From Winogradskyella sp. J14-2 (GTDB lineage: Bacteria; Bacteroidota; Bacteroidia; Flavobacteriales; Flavobacteriaceae): DNA of 64,000 nucleotides. Location of the stretch: contig NZ_CP019388.1 of NCBI RefSeq assembly GCF_001971725.1, forward strand, positions 992,001 to 1,056,000. Direction: 5' to 3'. Under the pieces are notes generated by a model. The model searched no databases. It was not told where the DNA came from and saw only the letters and a program-made list of their open reading frames with translations. Below, piece after piece: positions 54,801 through 64,000 of the stretch. The position numbers were made by a program, and so were the translations under genes. Numbering within the stretch: the stretch's first letter is position 1; each line of letters opens with the position of its first letter.

Positions 54801-57800
54801 CCTGCTCGATAACATAGGTCGCTGTATACGTCGCTGTCTCGCCGACTAATAAGTCGCCTTCTAAACTGCCGGCATCTGCACTCACGAACGTTGGGCCGGT
54901 TAATAAGGTCAGTGGGTTGCCGTTGGCATCCTCGAACGTGTCCACAATACCGACTCCATCTAAGGTCACATTTCCTGTGTTGGTTACCGTGATCGTATAT
55001 TCTACCGTATCTCCTAAACTTGCTCCTGCTGGTGCTACATCATTGGTGATCGCTACGGTCTTGACCGCCTCGATACTTGGGGCTTCCGCGATGGTCGTCT
55101 CTGTCGGATCGTCTTCCGTGTTCCCATCCGTGTCATCACCATCATCACTCGTGTCATCGACATTGGTATCCGCAGGACTGTCTCCATCGGCTAATACACT
55201 GTTGCTAAAGCCTCCGGCATCTACGGCCGCCTGCTCGATAACATAGGTCGCTGTATACGTCGCCGTCTCGCCGACTAATAAGTCGCCTTCTAAACTGCCG
55301 GCATCTGCACTCACGAACGTTGGGCCGGTTAATAAGGTCAGTGGGTTGCCGTTGGCATCCTCGAACGTGTCCACAATACCGACTCCATCTAAGGTCACAT
55401 TTCCTGTGTTGGTTACCGTGATCGTATATTCTACCGTATCTCCTAAACTTGCTCCTGCTGGTGCTACATCATTGGTGATCGCTACGGTCTTGACCGCCTC
55501 GATACTTGGGGCTTCCGCGATGGTCGTCTCTGTCGGATCGTCTTCCGTGTTCCCATCCGTGTCATCACCATCATCACTCGTGTCATCGACATTGGTATCC
55601 GCAGGACTGTCTCCATCGGCTAATACACTGTTGCTAAAGCCTCCGGCATCTACGGCCGCCTGCTCGATAACATAGGTCGCTGTATACGTCGCTGTCTCGC
55701 CGACTAATAAGTCGCCTTCTAAACTGCCGGCATCTGCACTCACGAACGTTGGGCCGGTTAATAAGGTCAGTGGGTTGCCGTTGGCATCCTCGAACGTGTC
55801 CACAATACCGACTCCATCTAAGGTCACATTTCCTGTGTTGGTTACCGTGATCGTATATTCTACCGTATCTCCTAAACTTGCTCCTGCTGGTGCTACATCA
55901 TTGGTGATCGCTACGGTCTTGACCGCCTCGATAGCTGGCATCTCAATACCATTAACCGTTTCAATATCATCACTATCTACCGGTGTATCACCAGAAGCGT
56001 CATTTGTTGTATCTGCAGAACCATCAGCTTCAGCAGTATTAGTATAAGAGCCATTATCTAAATCTATTTGTGTAACCGTGTGAGAAACAGTGTATGTCCA
56101 TACCTCATCTACTTCTAGAACTGCATCGTCATTACCTGGTGCATCAGCTCCTCTAACTGGCGCTGTATCTGCAGTGGTATCTACCATTGTTGGATTATAG
56201 ACGTCAACATTTCCAGAGTTGGTTAATGTGATTGTGTAATTGATAACCTGATTAAGAGCACTGTACTCTGTAATTAAAGGATCACCATTTATATTTAGAA
56301 ATGTTTTTACGGTAGTTATGCTAGGATTAATAACACAACTTGTTGCAACACTTGGATCAGTGACAGCTGCGTTGGTTCCTGTAGAGTAGTCCACACCTGT
56401 TTCTGTAACTAGACCTGTATTAGGATCAACTAATGCGGGATCTGGCTCCCCAAATTGTCCACCATCAGAACCTGAGACAAAAGGATTATCGTAGGCCTCA
56501 TTTGCGTCTGGACAACTATCACCATCACTATCAGTATTTTGAAAATCGAAACTACCGTCACTACCTGTATCTATTGGTGTTGTTGCTTCTGCTGTATCAT
56601 CTGCACCATTTCCATTTCCATCATTAAAAGTTGTGTCATTAGAATCCAAGACTCCATCATCGTTGGTATCTAAAGTGCCATTTCCTGCTTCATCAACATC
56701 ATAAATACCATCATTATCGGAGTCTAAATCAAAAATATCATCAACTCCATCACCATCAGTATCTAATCCAAGACAATATTCGAATTCATAGAATTGTAAT
56801 TCAACATTTCCTGCATTACCATTTTGTTTTCCGACCGTGACCACAATGTCAGTAACTGGTCCTAATATTTCTATTTGTATACTATTAAAAGGAGCGTTAG
56901 CGTTAGCCGAAGAACCGGTTACTGCACTTTGCCCATTGATAGTTAAATTAGCACCTACATTTATATCGGAAATATTTACTGGTATATTTTGTAAGCCATT
57001 TGTTGCCGTAAAATCTGCTCTATCAGAGTCGTCTAACCCACCAACTTTAAAGTTTACGTTGTAAACAGGTTCAGTAAATGTAAAATAATAGTTTACAACT
57101 TCACCATTTGGAAAATCTGTTCCGTCTGGTATTGTATTGATAAACGCACCATCCGGTAAAATTGCCCCATTATTTTGACTTGAAACTCCACCGTTCCAAG
57201 CAACACCTCCTCTTAACTCGTACCCAAAAGTAACACTAGCACCATTATAGGGGAACAAGTTTGGAATAAATTCTGGATTAAAGTTTGAACCTGTAGCGTC
57301 GGCAAAAGTCTGCCCTAAAGCTATTGGGCCTGCAGAACAATCTAGCTCATTAATGTCTAGAATACCATCATTATCATCATCTACATCACAAATATCTGAA
57401 ACATTATCACCATCATTATCATCATTACCTGAAATCGTAGCATCACATGGGTTACATGCTGGAGAAAGCAATGGGTTTACAACTGCGGTATTTGTGCCAA
57501 TACTATAATTAACATCTCCATCTATGACTAGGCCATTAGCATCGACATTGGCAGGGTCGGGTTCTCCAAACTGACCGTTGTCTGTACCTGCCGCATTTAC
57601 GTTACCGTAGGCTTCGTTTGCATCGGCACATCCATCACCGTCACTATCTGTATTTTGATAATCGAAACTACCATCGTTTAACGTATCTATTGGTGTTATT
57701 CCAGTTCCGGCAGTTGATGGTATCCCTGTTACAGGATCTACAGCTCCATCTGCCATGCCATCGTTATTTACATCTATGCCACCTACTTCATCTACATCAA

Positions 57801-60800
57801 AAATACCATCATTATCTGAGTCTAGATCGACGATATCGTTAATACCATCTCCATCTGTATCTATTGCGACACAGTACTGCATTTCATAGAATTGTAATTC
57901 TACATTAGCAGTTTCATCCCCATTTTGTTTACCAACAGTAATAACGATTTCTGTTACAGGCCCTACAACTTGTATGGCTATACTATTTGCAGGTGCATTT
58001 GCGCTTGCAGACGCACCAGTGACTGCGCTCTGACCATTTATAGTGAGATTTGCACCTATATTTATATCTGATAAATTTACTGGTACATTATCTGAACCAT
58101 TGGTTGCAAAAAAATCAGCTCTATCAAAATCATCAAGACCACCTAATTTGAAATTGACATTATAAACTGGCTCTGTAAAGGTAAAATAATACCTAACAAC
58201 TTCATTTTCAGGAAAAGTTGTACCATCTGCTATTGTATTGATATATTCCCCATCTGGTAATATACCAGCGGTGTTTTGGTTGGAAACACCACCATTCCAC
58301 GCTGACCCGCCAAATAACTCGTATCCAAATGTTGCGCTTACACCGTTATAAGCATAAACGTTTGTTATAAACTCAGCATTAAAATTGGATCCTGTATTAT
58401 CAGAGAAAGTTTGACCTAGTGCTAATGGTCCAGAAGAACAGTCTATATCATTGACATCTAAAATACCGTCATTATCATCGTCTTGGTCACAATAATCGGT
58501 TATACCATCACCATCAGTATCTAAACCTCCAGAGGCCAAGGCATCACATGGGTCTATATTTGCTACAACAATAGTCGCAACTGCAGTATCACAAACTGTA
58601 TTGTCTGCTTGTAAGCATATTGTGTATTCCACGAAATATGTACCATTTGGGGTATTTGGTGGTATAACTATAGTACCATTGTTATTAATAACAACACCTG
58701 TCATACCTCCATCATTACTTATACTAATATTATTTGAGATATTACCATTAGTAGCTGCAACACCGTTTGCTAAATCTGTACCACTGCTATTATCTGCAAA
58801 CACACTAGCTGTTGTTGATCCAGGTATTAAACTATTTATTGGTGTCGCAGAGAAGTCATCATCGTTAGCAGTAATTGTAAGACAACCTCCATCTAAAAGT
58901 GTAAAAGCATCTGAACTAATATTTTGACATGAAGGAGAACCAATATATCTTACTGCAGCGTTGTATGTTCCAGGACCAACATTGTTAAACACATTGGAAG
59001 CTTGCCATGGACCTGCGGCTCCATTAATACTATATTCTAATGGACCACCACCATTATCTGTTGCATCTATGGTAATTGTACCTTCATTTGCTGGACACAC
59101 TGGTTGTGTAAAAGACGTGGACAAAGAAATAGTAGGCGGAGGTGTTAAGAAAAATGGATCGTATACTATAAATACTTTACCATCACCACCATCACCACCA
59201 CTAGCACCAGATTGGGTTAAACGTACACCATTGATTGGTACATTAGGACCCACAAAAGCCGTTAGAGGATATATAGTTGCAAAAACCTGCTGTCCGTTGT
59301 TATTATTAACTCCAGTACCAATATATGTAGTTGGCCCATCTGCTCCGCTAACCTGATTGATTGGTTGTGGCGTACCGATTACGTTTCCTGTTGCATCAAT
59401 TGCCTGAACTTCCATAGTGTTATTACCACCACGCTCTGTAATAATAACATACCTATTAGAAGCAGCATTAATATCATAGTTAAACTCGAAATTCACATAA
59501 TCTGTTGCAAAAATATTACCATCATTTCTGAAATAATGGTTTAAATTTCTATCTGTATTTGCTGCAATTAGAGCAGGATCGAAAATGGCTGATCCATCTG
59601 TAATATCGGCTCCATCTACACCATTTTCTATAATACTTTGGTTTGTTGCTGTGGGCGTAGAGTAAGAATACGAAATATTGTCTGGTACTAATAAATCCGT
59701 AAAAGGATTTGGTTCACCAGCGATTGATATAGAATTAAATATTTTTGGAGAGCTATTGCCCGCAGGATTAGTGATATTAAACGAAACATTACCCGCTACC
59801 AAAGGGGCCGCAGGGCTACCAGGTGGAATAACATCTGGACACTCATCGTCACTACACTCAAAAGGTGCATTAACAACCGAATTATTAGTTAGCGTACAAG
59901 CACCATCATTAGAAAACGTTGCTGTTAATGAAATTGCACTACCATTAGCAGGCAGAGTCACACCTGTAAATGTATGTGGTGAGGTTAAACCTACCACAGA
60001 AACAGAAGCAGTACCATCACCAGATAAATCTAGAGTACCGACTCCAGGTGCATTAGTAAAAGTTACTGTTATATCTGCCGTAAAGGTATCATCACTAATA
60101 TTATCTGGTGTTAGGTTATCATTACAAACAGATTCATTAGAAGAACTTATTGCTGTGATATCACAATTTGCTACTAATTCGATGATTACATTTGCTGTAG
60201 TACATATAGTTTCATTTGGAGCATTTAAACAAATCTCATACGTTACTGTATAAGTTCCTGCAGTTGCGCCTGCTGGCACATCTATTGTTCCGTCTGTATT
60301 AATAGAAACACCTGTTAAGCCTCCATTGTTACTAATATTTATATTATCATTAATATTTGCGTCTGTTGCTGGTGAACCATCCGATTCATCAATACCATTC
60401 CCGTTGTCTGCAAAAACACTAGCGGTAGTACCGCCAGTAATCGCATCAAATGGTGAACCACTAAAATCATCATCTAAAGCTAAAATTGTTGGTTGAGATC
60501 CGCAAAGCTCTACTGTTGCAGGTATAACACATTCAAACACATTTCCAGATCCTGTGGTTAAACCACCGGTACTTCCACTTGTAATATGTCCCACAAAACA
60601 AATTGAACCACCACCAGCTCTATTGAAAAATGTCATTGCATGACCACCCACGCTCACGTAAACTGGATCGTCTACACCGACATTGAATGACGGAGGAATA
60701 GTTGGATTTTGAATAACAGCATTGCCACCTTGACCGATAGAGTTTTGATTATTCCAACCCCAACTATATATGATATAAGGATCAGAGGGTAACGCTGGTT

Positions 60801-61806
60801 CAACAAGTACTGCAGCTGCAGCCCATTCTTCCGAAGTATGTGTGGTTGATAATTGGATAACTCCTATAAGATCACTCATGCCCGAATTATCTTGTATTGC
60901 CGTCCATGAAGTAACAACACCAGAACCCGTAGTTATTAATTCTCCAAGTGTATTATCTCCTACACCATAAACTTTTGTATCAGTTGCCAACAATAATAGA
61001 CCTGTATCACCATCATTGTGTGTAAACGAAGATATTTCTTTCACTGGTGCTGGTGGAGTAGCCATTAAAGTTGCAAAGTCTAGGTTTTGAGCGGGACTAC
61101 CATCACCAATTACCACATTATCTCCCCATGTATAAATATCACCATTAGACAAAAGTGCATAACCAGCATATTTATTACCAGTTATATTGATTACTCCAGT
61201 AAGAGGAACTCCAGCAGATGTCTGTACCTGTTGCCAAATATTTCCATTGGTACTGTTATTACCACTTGGTGCTGTCGTGCCTGTTGTAGCAACCCAAACT
61301 TCTCCTGCAGCAATTACAAAAAGCACATCTGAACTGGCATGCATTTGTGTAATGTCAGCTGAATTAAAAGGTAGAGTCTGAGTAGCATCCATATCATTAA
61401 ACCCTATTCCAGAGACAAAGTCACCATCAACAACTTCGCCAACACCACCCCAAGCATACAAACTAACAGTAGTAGCTAAGAAACCTTGCCCATCTGAATT
61501 ACCAGAGAGTGCAAAGTGCAAGGGAGTTCCCGAGTAATTGTAACCATTTGCTGGTGTAACTTCCGTAATGACATTGGCATTACCTCCGTTTGCAGCCATA
61601 TCTTCACCCCAAGCCACAATACCAGTAGTGGTTTTAGCCATCGATTGATGATAAGAGGTCATCAGTACATCTGTTTCAGGATTAAATATACCGTCTTCAT
61701 TAATAGTTGGACAGCCTTGGGCTTTAATTGTAATAGAATGGAAAAAGACAAATCCTAAACATATGTAGGCTAAGCTTAAATTAGAGAATCGAGTAGAGAT
61801 TTTCAT
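45850..61806 (-). CDS. Giant T9SS type B repeat adhesin-like protein (5318 residues)
   Basis: The N-terminus ([20 protein letters not shown] ... KAQG) is a signal peptide. Residues about 40-430 hold RCC1-like propeller repeats ([37 protein letters not shown]). Residues about 440-1130 are beta-sandwich and anchor-type domains. About 1100-1780 contain two related modules joined by TSP3-like calcium motifs ([20 protein letters not shown]). Residues about 1957-4523 are 18 copies of a 143-residue DUF11/DUF7507-like domain ([18 protein letters not shown]) with Asp-rich linkers. Three related repeats and two further DUF11-like domains follow. The last 95 residues ([17 protein letters not shown] ... 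[12 protein letters not shown]) are the gliding-motility-associated T9SS type B tail. It is co-transcribed with PorP/SprF and OmpA genes. An adhesin or motility role is inferred. Confidence 0.93.
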   Translation of the reverse strand: MKISTRFSNLSLAYICLGFVFFHSITIKAQGCPTINEDGIFNPETDVLMTSYHQSMAKTTTGIVAWGEDMAANGGNANVITEVTPANGYNYSGTPLHFALSGNSDGQGFLATTVSLYAWGGVGEVVDGDFVSGIGFNDMDATQTLPFNSADITQMHASSDVLFVIAAGEVWVATTGTTAPSGNNSTNGNIWQQVQTSAGVPLTGVINITGNKYAGYALLSNGDIYTWGDNVVIGDGSPAQNLDFATLMATPPAPVKEISSFTHNDGDTGLLLLATDTKVYGVGDNTLGELITTGSGVVTSWTAIQDNSGMSDLIGVIQLSTTHTSEEWAAAAVLVEPALPSDPYIIYSWGWNNQNSIGQGGNAVIQNPTIPPSFNVGVDDPVYVSVGGHAMTFFNRAGGGSICFVGHITSGSTGGLTTGSGNVFECVIPATVELCGSQPTILALDDDFSGSPFDAITGGTTASVFADNGNGIDESDGSPATDANINDNINISNNGGLTGVSINTDGTIDVPAGATAGTYTVTYEICLNAPNETICTTANVIIELVANCDITAISSSNESVCNDNLTPDNISDDTFTADITVTFTNAPGVGTLDLSGDGTASVSVVGLTSPHTFTGVTLPANGSAISLTATFSNDGACTLTNNSVVNAPFECSDDECPDVIPPGSPAAPLVAGNVSFNITNPAGNSSPKIFNSISIAGEPNPFTDLLVPDNISYSYSTPTATNQSIIENGVDGADITDGSAIFDPALIAANTDRNLNHYFRNDGNIFATDYVNFEFNYDINAASNRYVIITERGGNNTMEVQAIDATGNVIGTPQPINQVSGADGPTTYIGTGVNNNNGQQVFATIYPLTAFVGPNVPINGVRLTQSGASGGDGGDGKVFIVYDPFFLTPPPTISLSTSFTQPVCPANEGTITIDATDNGGGPLEYSINGAAGPWQASNVFNNVGPGTYNAAVRYIGSPSCQNISSDAFTLLDGGCLTITANDDDFSATPINSLIPGSTTASVFADNSSGTDLANGVAATNGNISNNISISNDGGMTGVVINNNGTIVIPPNTPNGTYFVEYTICLQADNTVCDTAVATIVVANIDPCDALASGGLDTDGDGITDYCDQDDDNDGILDVNDIDCSSGPLALGQTFSDNTGSNFNAEFITNVYAYNGVSATFGYELFGGSAWNGGVSNQNTAGILPDGEYINTIADGTTFPENEVVRYYFTFTEPVYNVNFKLGGLDDFDRADFFATNGSDNVPVNLSDINIGANLTINGQSAVTGASASANAPANSIAIQVVGPVTEIVITVGKQNGDETANVELQFYEMQYCVAIDTDGDGINDIVDLDSDNDGIFDVDEVGGIDVNNDGMADGAVDPVTGIPSTAGTGITPIDTLNDGSFDYQNTDSDGDGCADANEAYGNVNAAGTDNGQFGEPDPANVDANGLVIDGDVNYSIGTNTAVVNPLLSPACNPCDATISGNDDNDGDNVSDICDVDDDNDGILDINELDCSAGPIALGQTFADATGSNFNPEFIPNLFPYNGASVTFGYELRGGVAWNGGVSSQNNGAILPDGAFINTIPDGTDFPNGEVVNYYFTFTEPVYNVNFKVGGLDDSDRADFTATNGLQNIPVNISDINVGANLTINGQSAVTGSSANANAPFNSIQIEILGPVTDIVVTVGKQNGNAGNVELQFYEFEYCLGLDTDGDGVDDIFDLDSDNDGIYDVDEAGNGTLDTNDDGVLDSNDTTFNDGNGNGADDTAEATTPIDTGSDGSFDFQNTDSDGDSCPDANEAYDNPFVSGSDGGQFGEPDPALVDPNTGLVTETGVDYSTGTNAAVTDPSVATSCVINPSITTVKTFLNINGDPLITEYSALNQVINYTITLTNSGNVDVYNPTMVDTTADTAPVRGADAPGNDDAVLEVDEVWTYTVSHTVTQIDLDNGSYTNTAEADGSADTTNDASGDTPVDSDDIETVNGIEMPAIEAVKTVAITNDVAPAGASLGDTVEYTITVTNTGNVTLDGVGIVDTFEDANGNPLTLLTGPTFVSADAGSLEGDLLVGETATYTATYVIEQAAVDAGGFSNSVLADGDSPADTNVDDTSDDGDDTDGNTEDDPTETTIAEAPSIEAVKTVAITNDVAPAGASLGDTVEYTITVTNTGNVTLDGVGIVDTFEDANGNPLTLLTGPTFVSADAGSLEGDLLVGETATYTATYVIEQAAVDAGGFSNSVLADGDSPADTNVDDTSDDGDDTDGNTEDDPTETTIAEAPSIEAVKTVAITNDVAPAGASLGDTVEYTITVTNTGNVTLDGVGIVDTFEDANGNPLTLLTGPTFVSADAGSLEGDLLVGETATYTATYVIEQAAVDAGGFSNSVLADGDSPADTNVDDTSDDGDDTDGNTEDDPTETTIAEAPSIEAVKTVAITNDVAPAGASLGDTVEYTITVTNTGNVTLDGVGIVDTFEDANGNPLTLLTGPTFVSADAGSLEGDLLVGETATYTATYVIEQAAVDAGGFSNSVLADGDSPADTNVDDTSDDGDDTDGNTEDDPTETTIAEAPSIEAVKTVAITNDVAPAGASLGDTVEYTITVTNTGNVTLDGVGIVDTFEDANGNPLTLLTGPTFVSADAGSLEGDLLVGETATYTATYVIEQAAVDAGGFSNSVLADGDSPADTNVDDTSDDGDDTDGNTEDDPTETTIAEAPSIEAVKTVAITNDVAPAGASLGDTVEYTITVTNTGNVTLDGVGIVDTFEDANGNPLTLLTGPTFVSADAGSLEGDLLVGETATYTATYVIEQAAVDAGGFSNSVLADGDSPADTNVDDTSDDGDDTDGNTEDDPTETTIAEAPSIEAVKTVAITNDVAPAGASLGDTVEYTITVTNTGNVTLDGVGIVDTFEDANGNPLTLLTGPTFVSADAGSLEGDLLVGETATYTATYVIEQAAVDAGGFSNSVLADGDSPADTNVDDTSDDGDDTDGNTEDDPTETTIAEAPSIEAVKTVAITNDVAPAGASLGDTVEYTITVTNTGNVTLDGVGIVDTFEDANGNPLTLLTGPTFVSADAGSLEGDLLVGETATYTATYVIEQAAVDAGGFSNSVLADGDSPADTNVDDTSDDGDDTDGNTEDDPTETTIAEAPSIEAVKTVAITNDVAPAGASLGDTVEYTITVTNTGNVTLDGVGIVDTFEDANGNPLTLLTGPTFVSADAGSLEGDLLVGETATYTATYVIEQAAVDAGGFSNSVLADGDSPADTNVDDTSDDGDDTDGNTEDDPTETTIAEAPSIEAVKTVAITNDVAPAGASLGDTVEYTITVTNTGNVTLDGVGIVDTFEDANGNPLTLLTGPTFVSADAGSLEGDLLVGETATYTATYVIEQAAVDAGGFSNSVLADGDSPADTNVDDTSDDGDDTDGNTEDDPTETTIAEAPSIEAVKTVAITNDVAPAGASLGDTVEYTITVTNTGNVTLDGVGIVDTFEDANGNPLTLLTGPTFVSADAGSLEGDLLVGETATYTATYVIEQAAVDAGGFSNSVLADGDSPADTNVDDTSDDGDDTDGNTEDDPTETTIAEAPSIEAVKTVAITNDVAPAGASLGDTVEYTITVTNTGNVTLDGVGIVDTFEDANGNPLTLLTGPTFVSADAGSLEGDLLVGETATYTATYVIEQAAVDAGGFSNSVLADGDSPADTNVDDTSDDGDDTDGNTEDDPTETTIAEAPSIEAVKTVAITNDVAPAGASLGDTVEYTITVTNTGNVTLDGVGIVDTFEDANGNPLTLLTGPTFVSADAGSLEGDLLVGETATYTATYVIEQAAVDAGGFSNSVLADGDSPADTNVDDTSDDGDDTDGNTEDDPTETTIAEAPSIEAVKTVAITNDVAPAGASLGDTVEYTITVTNTGNVTLDGVGIVDTFEDANGNPLTLLTGPTFVSADAGSLEGDLLVGETATYTATYVIEQAAVDAGGFSNSVLADGDSPADTNVDDTSDDGDDTDGNTEDDPTETTIAEAPSIEAVKTVAITNDVAPAGASLGDTVEYTITVTNTGNVTLDGVGIVDTFEDANGNPLTLLTGPTFVSADAGSLEGDLLVGETATYTATYVIEQAAVDAGGFSNSVLADGDSPADTNVDDTSDDGDDTDGNTEDDPTETTIAEAPSIEAVKTVAITNDVAPAGASLGDTVEYTITVTNTGNVTLDGVGIVDTFEDANGNPLTLLTGPTFVSADAGSLEGDLLVGETATYTATYVIEQAAVDAGGFSNSVLADGDSPADTNVDDTSDDGDDTDGNTEDDPTETTIAEAPSIEAVKTVAITNDVAPAGASLGDTVEYTITVTNTGNVTLDGVGIVDTFEDANGNPLTLLTGPTFVSADAGSLEGDLLVGETATYTATYVIEQAAVDAGGFSNSVLADGDSPADTNVDDTSDDGDDTDGNTEDDPTETTIAEAPSIEAVKTVAITNDVAPAGASLGDTVEYTITVTNTGNVTLDGVGIVDTFEDANGNPLTLLTGPTFVSADAGSLEGDLLVGETATYTATYVIEQAAVDAGGFSNSVLADGDSPADTNVDDTSDDGDDTDGNTEDDPTETIIIQAPSLAIEKTSSLDLGADGIATVGDIITYTYTVTNTGNTTVFDVNVTEDAADFTGTGTLPTPVYQSGGSDEDGESDLEDMIVGSGTIVYTATYAITQADIDAGIVTNQAIANGTDPLGGGVTDDSDDPTDPTSTDDPTDTTIPQDPSLAIEKTSSLDLGADGIATVGDIITYTYTVTNTGNTTVFDVNVTEDAADFTGTGTLPTPVYQSGGSDEDGESDLEDMVVGSGTIVYTATYAITQADIDAGIVTNQASTNGTDPLGGGVTDDSDDPADPTSTDDPTDTTIPQDPSLAIEKTSSLDLGADGIATVGDIITYTYTVTNTGNTTVFDVSVTEDAADFTGTGILPIPVYQSGGSDEDGDSQIDDLAVSPQNPIVFTATYALTQADIDAGIVTNQALANGSDPLGGGVADDSDDPTDPTGTDDPTDTEIIQVPMISLIKTTLPLADTNGDGIEGSLGDEISYVFIVENTGNVTLTNIEVEDLLPGINLVGGPIAQLLPGDVDSTTFTATYEITQVDLDTGFVINSANVTAESPGGDLGDPTDDVRDTSDDPNDANDNDDNGDGEPDDPTVTPVNSIFDLEVTKVVDEVRPVVGDEVTFTIEVANIGNVTATNVIISEEIPTGYMFVSAITTAGTYSEFDGEWTVGQLDPDQVEILEITVEVLGIGDYANTAFVNNADGGNDINPSNDEDTATVDPICLTIYNEFSPNGDGVNETFVIDCIERFSNNKLEVYNRWGNIVYSKNGYLNDWDGTSNGRAVINQSDQLPVGTYYYVLDLGDGSEPRVGWLYINR
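46926..48222 (-). repeat. Three diverged 429-432 bp repeats next to the main array
   Basis: Three copies of a DUF11-like unit (beginning [20 protein letters not shown]) differ mainly in linker and a few residues. The period is close to that of the main array, about 143-144 residues, but base composition is AT-rich like the rest of the genome. Confidence 0.8.
48239..55933 (-). repeat. Tandem array of 18 near-identical 429-bp units
   Basis: Eighteen in-frame 429-base units (143 residues) are almost identical. Most differences are two synonymous Thr-codon sites. The lowest unit has a few more changes and is about 27 bases short. GC is about 53% (224 of 420 bases counted at 48901-49320) against about 40% in one adjacent non-array line. 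Units begin [16 protein letters not shown] and end in an Asp/Thr-rich linker. Confidence 0.95.
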
Positions 61807-61872
61807 ATTATTATGTAGTTGATGTGTAATTCAAATTTTATTAAATCAATGTTTTGATTTGTCGATAAAATG

Positions 61873-61902
61873 CAAATATATCCGACAAAGTGTAAAAAAC
61901 AA
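61873..61902 (-). promoter_or_regulatory. Promoter of the giant-adhesin operon
   Basis: The minus strand reads TTG (61902-61900), 19 bases, then TATATTTG (61880-61873), a full match to TTG-N17-23-TAnnTTTG. It predicts a leader of about 60 bases to the ATG at 61806. A TCGATAAAATGCA motif (61862-61874, plus-strand reading) overlaps the downstream edge of the -7 box. Confidence 0.65.
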
Positions 61903-62225
61903 ATTTTTTTTGTAAGATTTTTACATAAAAAACCTTTGAGTTATTCTTTTATATCTTTTAAGACACTAAAAATTGTCTTGATGTCACTAATAAAAACTAA
62001 ATAAATCTAGGTGAAGAGATTCGCTATTAATCAACTTCGAAGCTTACTTAGTAAGAAAACTAATCTTAAAATTTTCTTAATGTAAAAGTACAAAAAGAAA
62101 CCATTGTTTTTATGTCCGAAAGATAATTACAAAAATTACGAATTAATATACTTCCATTTCTCTTTTAGTTGAACGACAATTATTTAAGTTAAATGGAAAC
62201 CGTATATCGATGAACTCACTTTTAT
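61903..62225. other. Intergenic stretch without recognisable gene
   Basis: Between the giant-adhesin promoter and the prfC promoter, about 320 very AT-rich bases show stops in all frames, no hairpin terminator and no RNA gene that I recognise. Confidence 0.4.
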
Positions 62226-62257
62226 TTGTTGCAGATCTCTTGTAATTATTATTTTTG
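62226..62257 (+). promoter_or_regulatory. Promoter of prfC
   Basis: TTG occurs at 62226-62228 and again at 62229-62231, followed after 21 or 18 bases by TATTTTTG (62250-62257), an exact Bacteroidetes -7 box. The leader to the ATG at 62274 would be about 10 bases. Confidence 0.6.
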
Positions 62258-62273
62258 CAACTGATAATTATTT

Positions 62274-63863
62274 ATGAGTTTTAAAGAAGAAATAAATAGA
62301 AGACGAACATTTGGAATTATATCGCATCCAGATGCTGGTAAAACTACATTAACAGAAAAGCTATTACTTTTTGGTGGTGCTATACAAGAAGCCGGAGCCG
62401 TAAAAAGTAATAAAATAAAAAAAGGTGCTACGAGTGACTTTATGGAAATAGAGCGCCAACGTGGTATCTCTGTGGCTACCTCTGTCTTGGCTTTTGAATA
62501 TAATGGTATTAAAATCAATATTTTAGATACTCCTGGGCACAAGGATTTTGCCGAGGATACTTTTAGAACCTTAACCGCTGTGGATAGCGTAATTGTAGTT
62601 ATTGATGTAGCCAAAGGTGTCGAGGAACAAACCGAAAAACTGGTTGAAGTTTGTAGAATGCGTAACATCCCAATGATTGTTTTTATTAACAAACTAGACC
62701 GTGAGGGTAAGGACGCTTTTGACCTTTTGGATGAAGTTGAACAAAAACTTGGCCTAAAAGTTACACCTTTAAGTTTCCCTATTGGTATGGGTTACGAATT
62801 TAAAGGCATTTATAACATTTGGGAAAAGAACGTTAATCTTTTTAAAGGAGATAGTAAGCAGCATATTAACGATACTGTTGAAATTTCTGATTTAAATTCT
62901 AAAGAGTTAGATAAACTTGTTGGTGAAAAAGCAGCGCAAACTCTAAGAGATGAGATAGAATTGGTAGAGGGTATCTACCCTGATTTTGATAAAGAAGCCT
63001 ATTTAAATGGTCATTTACAACCTGTATTTTTTGGTTCTGCATTGAATAATTTTGGTGTGCGTGAATTATTAGATTGTTTTGTTGAAATAGCGCCTAAGCC
63101 TAGAGCTAAAAAAAGTGAAGAACGTTTAGTACAACCCGAAGAAAAGGAATTTTCTGGTTTTGTTTTTAAAATTCATGCCAATATGGACCCAAACCACAGA
63201 AACAGATTGGCTTTTGTGAAGATTGTTTCTGGAGAGTTTAAACGAAATACTCCTTATTTACATGTAAGGCACGATAAAAAACTTAAATTCTCTAGTCCTA
63301 ATGCTTTTTTTGCTGAAAAGAAAGAAATTGTAGACATTTCATATCCCGGTGATATTGTTGGTTTACAGGACTCTGGAAACTTTAAAATTGGAGATACTCT
63401 TACAGAAGGTGAGGTACTCAATTATAAGGGAATTCCAAGTTTTTCACCTGAACATTTTAGGTATATTAATAATGCAGACCCAATGAAAGCTAAGCAACTT
63501 TATAAGGGTATTGATCAATTAATGGACGAAGGTGTTGCTCAGTTGTTTACCTTAGATTATAACGGTCGTAAGGTCATTGGCACTGTTGGAGCGCTTCAAT
63601 ATGAAGTTATTCAATACAGATTAGAGCACGAATATGGTGCAAAATGTACTTACGAAAATCTTAATGTGCATAAAGCTTGTTGGGTACAAACTGATAATGA
63701 TAAAAGTGATGAATTTAAAGATTTTTTAAGGGTGAAACAACGTTATTTAGCTAGAGATAAGCAAAATCAACTGGTTTTTTTAGCCGACTCAATGTTTACC
63801 CTACAAATGACACAACAAAAATATCCTAGTATAACATTTCATATGACGTCTGAGTTTGAATAA
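62274..63863 (+). CDS. prfC: Peptide chain release factor 3
   Basis: The 529-residue protein is a full-length translational GTPase of the RF3 class. The GTPase motifs are G1 SHPDAGKTTL (residues 17-26), the RGISVATSV switch, G3 DTPGHKDFAED and G4 NKLDRE. The RF3-typical C-terminal domains include EVIQYRLEHEYG. RF3 recycles RF1 and RF2 from the ribosome after termination. It stands alone in the window with its own promoter and is divergent from the giant adhesin gene. Confidence 0.97.
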   Translation: MSFKEEINRRRTFGIISHPDAGKTTLTEKLLLFGGAIQEAGAVKSNKIKKGATSDFMEIERQRGISVATSVLAFEYNGIKINILDTPGHKDFAEDTFRTLTAVDSVIVVIDVAKGVEEQTEKLVEVCRMRNIPMIVFINKLDREGKDAFDLLDEVEQKLGLKVTPLSFPIGMGYEFKGIYNIWEKNVNLFKGDSKQHINDTVEISDLNSKELDKLVGEKAAQTLRDEIELVEGIYPDFDKEAYLNGHLQPVFFGSALNNFGVRELLDCFVEIAPKPRAKKSEERLVQPEEKEFSGFVFKIHANMDPNHRNRLAFVKIVSGEFKRNTPYLHVRHDKKLKFSSPNAFFAEKKEIVDISYPGDIVGLQDSGNFKIGDTLTEGEVLNYKGIPSFSPEHFRYINNADPMKAKQLYKGIDQLMDEGVAQLFTLDYNGRKVIGTVGALQYEVIQYRLEHEYGAKCTYENLNVHKACWVQTDNDKSDEFKDFLRVKQRYLARDKQNQLVFLADSMFTLQMTQQKYPSITFHMTSEFE

Positions 63864-64000
63864 AACCATAGCTTTCATCGATTTTATTAAAAATTAAATG
63901 TGTTTTGTCGATGTTATTTGCTTTTTAACGGTATTTTAGTTATTCTTGATCATCACTATTTAATTAATAATAAGATTAACCCCAAACTAATCTGCTTATT

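Noticed and set aside
48239-55933. CRISPR-like array
   Set aside because: The units are 429 bases, in frame and without unique spacers. They encode protein domains.
48482-56047. Eighteen plus-strand open frames of about 109 residues, one per repeat unit
   Set aside because: They are antisense to the 429-bp repeats and recur only because the units are identical. Their Ser/Val-rich composition is a reverse reading of the acidic coding strand.
62249-62692. Minus-strand 147-residue open frame inside prfC
   Set aside because: It is antisense to a strongly conserved GTPase gene and has no recognisable domain.

Overview
The window looks like chromosomal DNA of a Flavobacteriaceae-type Bacteroidetes; the genus cannot be assigned by eye. 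The DNA is AT-rich. Several gene starts are preceded by the Bacteroidetes promoter form TTG-N17-23-TAnnTTTG rather than by strong Shine-Dalgarno sites. Secreted proteins carry signal peptides ending in an A-Q or S-Q type site, two giant proteins carry type IX secretion (T9SS) sorting domains, and a PorP/SprF homologue is present. No phage, insertion sequence or CRISPR array was seen.

Layout. 1-1931: 5' part of a secreted BNR/sortilin-like propeller protein (minus). 2007-11069: Na+/solute symporter, FG-GAP/ASPIC lipoprotein, vanadium haloperoxidase-type lipoprotein, CoA-binding protein (minus) and a TonB-type outer-membrane receptor. 11459-17393: FabH (minus), S9 peptidase and HtpG. 17514-23513: a 1999-aa beta-helix repeat protein with a T9SS type A tail (minus). 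23882-26271: serine beta-lactamase-like hydrolase and a Crp/Fnr-type regulator. 26414-30192: two ECF sigma/membrane-partner modules in tandem (minus) plus a divergent DUF6249 gene. 30412-35672: small secreted and enzymatic genes (DoxX-like, WapI-like immunity candidate, VanX-type dipeptidase, AlkB-type dioxygenase, alpha/beta hydrolase). 36004-37891: five-gene SPFH operon ending in a ribbon-helix-helix protein. 37958-40030: DUF819 transporter-like protein and a DUF4369 lipoprotein. 40113-40513: tRNA-Thr whose 3' end and terminator are tandemly triplicated. 40562-42800: helical protein, ManA, QueD and Idi (minus). 42904-61806: an operon of a 5318-aa T9SS type B adhesin-like protein, PorP/SprF and an OmpA/PD40 protein (minus). 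62274-63863: PrfC.

How the genes work together. The largest coherent system is the surface-protein locus at 42849-61902. A recognisable promoter drives the giant repeat protein, then a SprF-like outer-membrane partner, then a peptidoglycan-binding OmpA lipoprotein-like protein, and a hairpin ends the unit. The core of the giant protein is 18 nearly identical 429-bp repeats at about 53% GC, far above its surroundings, with signs of recombination between copies. The second coherent region is the ECF pair, where the intergenic region at 29713-29798 holds two mirror-image promoters (TGTAACC-N16-CGTC). The SPFH operon is a third candidate for an uncharacterised membrane system; its promoter overlaps a perfect inverted repeat that the operon's own ribbon-helix-helix protein may bind.

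All functional calls rest on reading motifs and domain patterns by eye; no database search was run.
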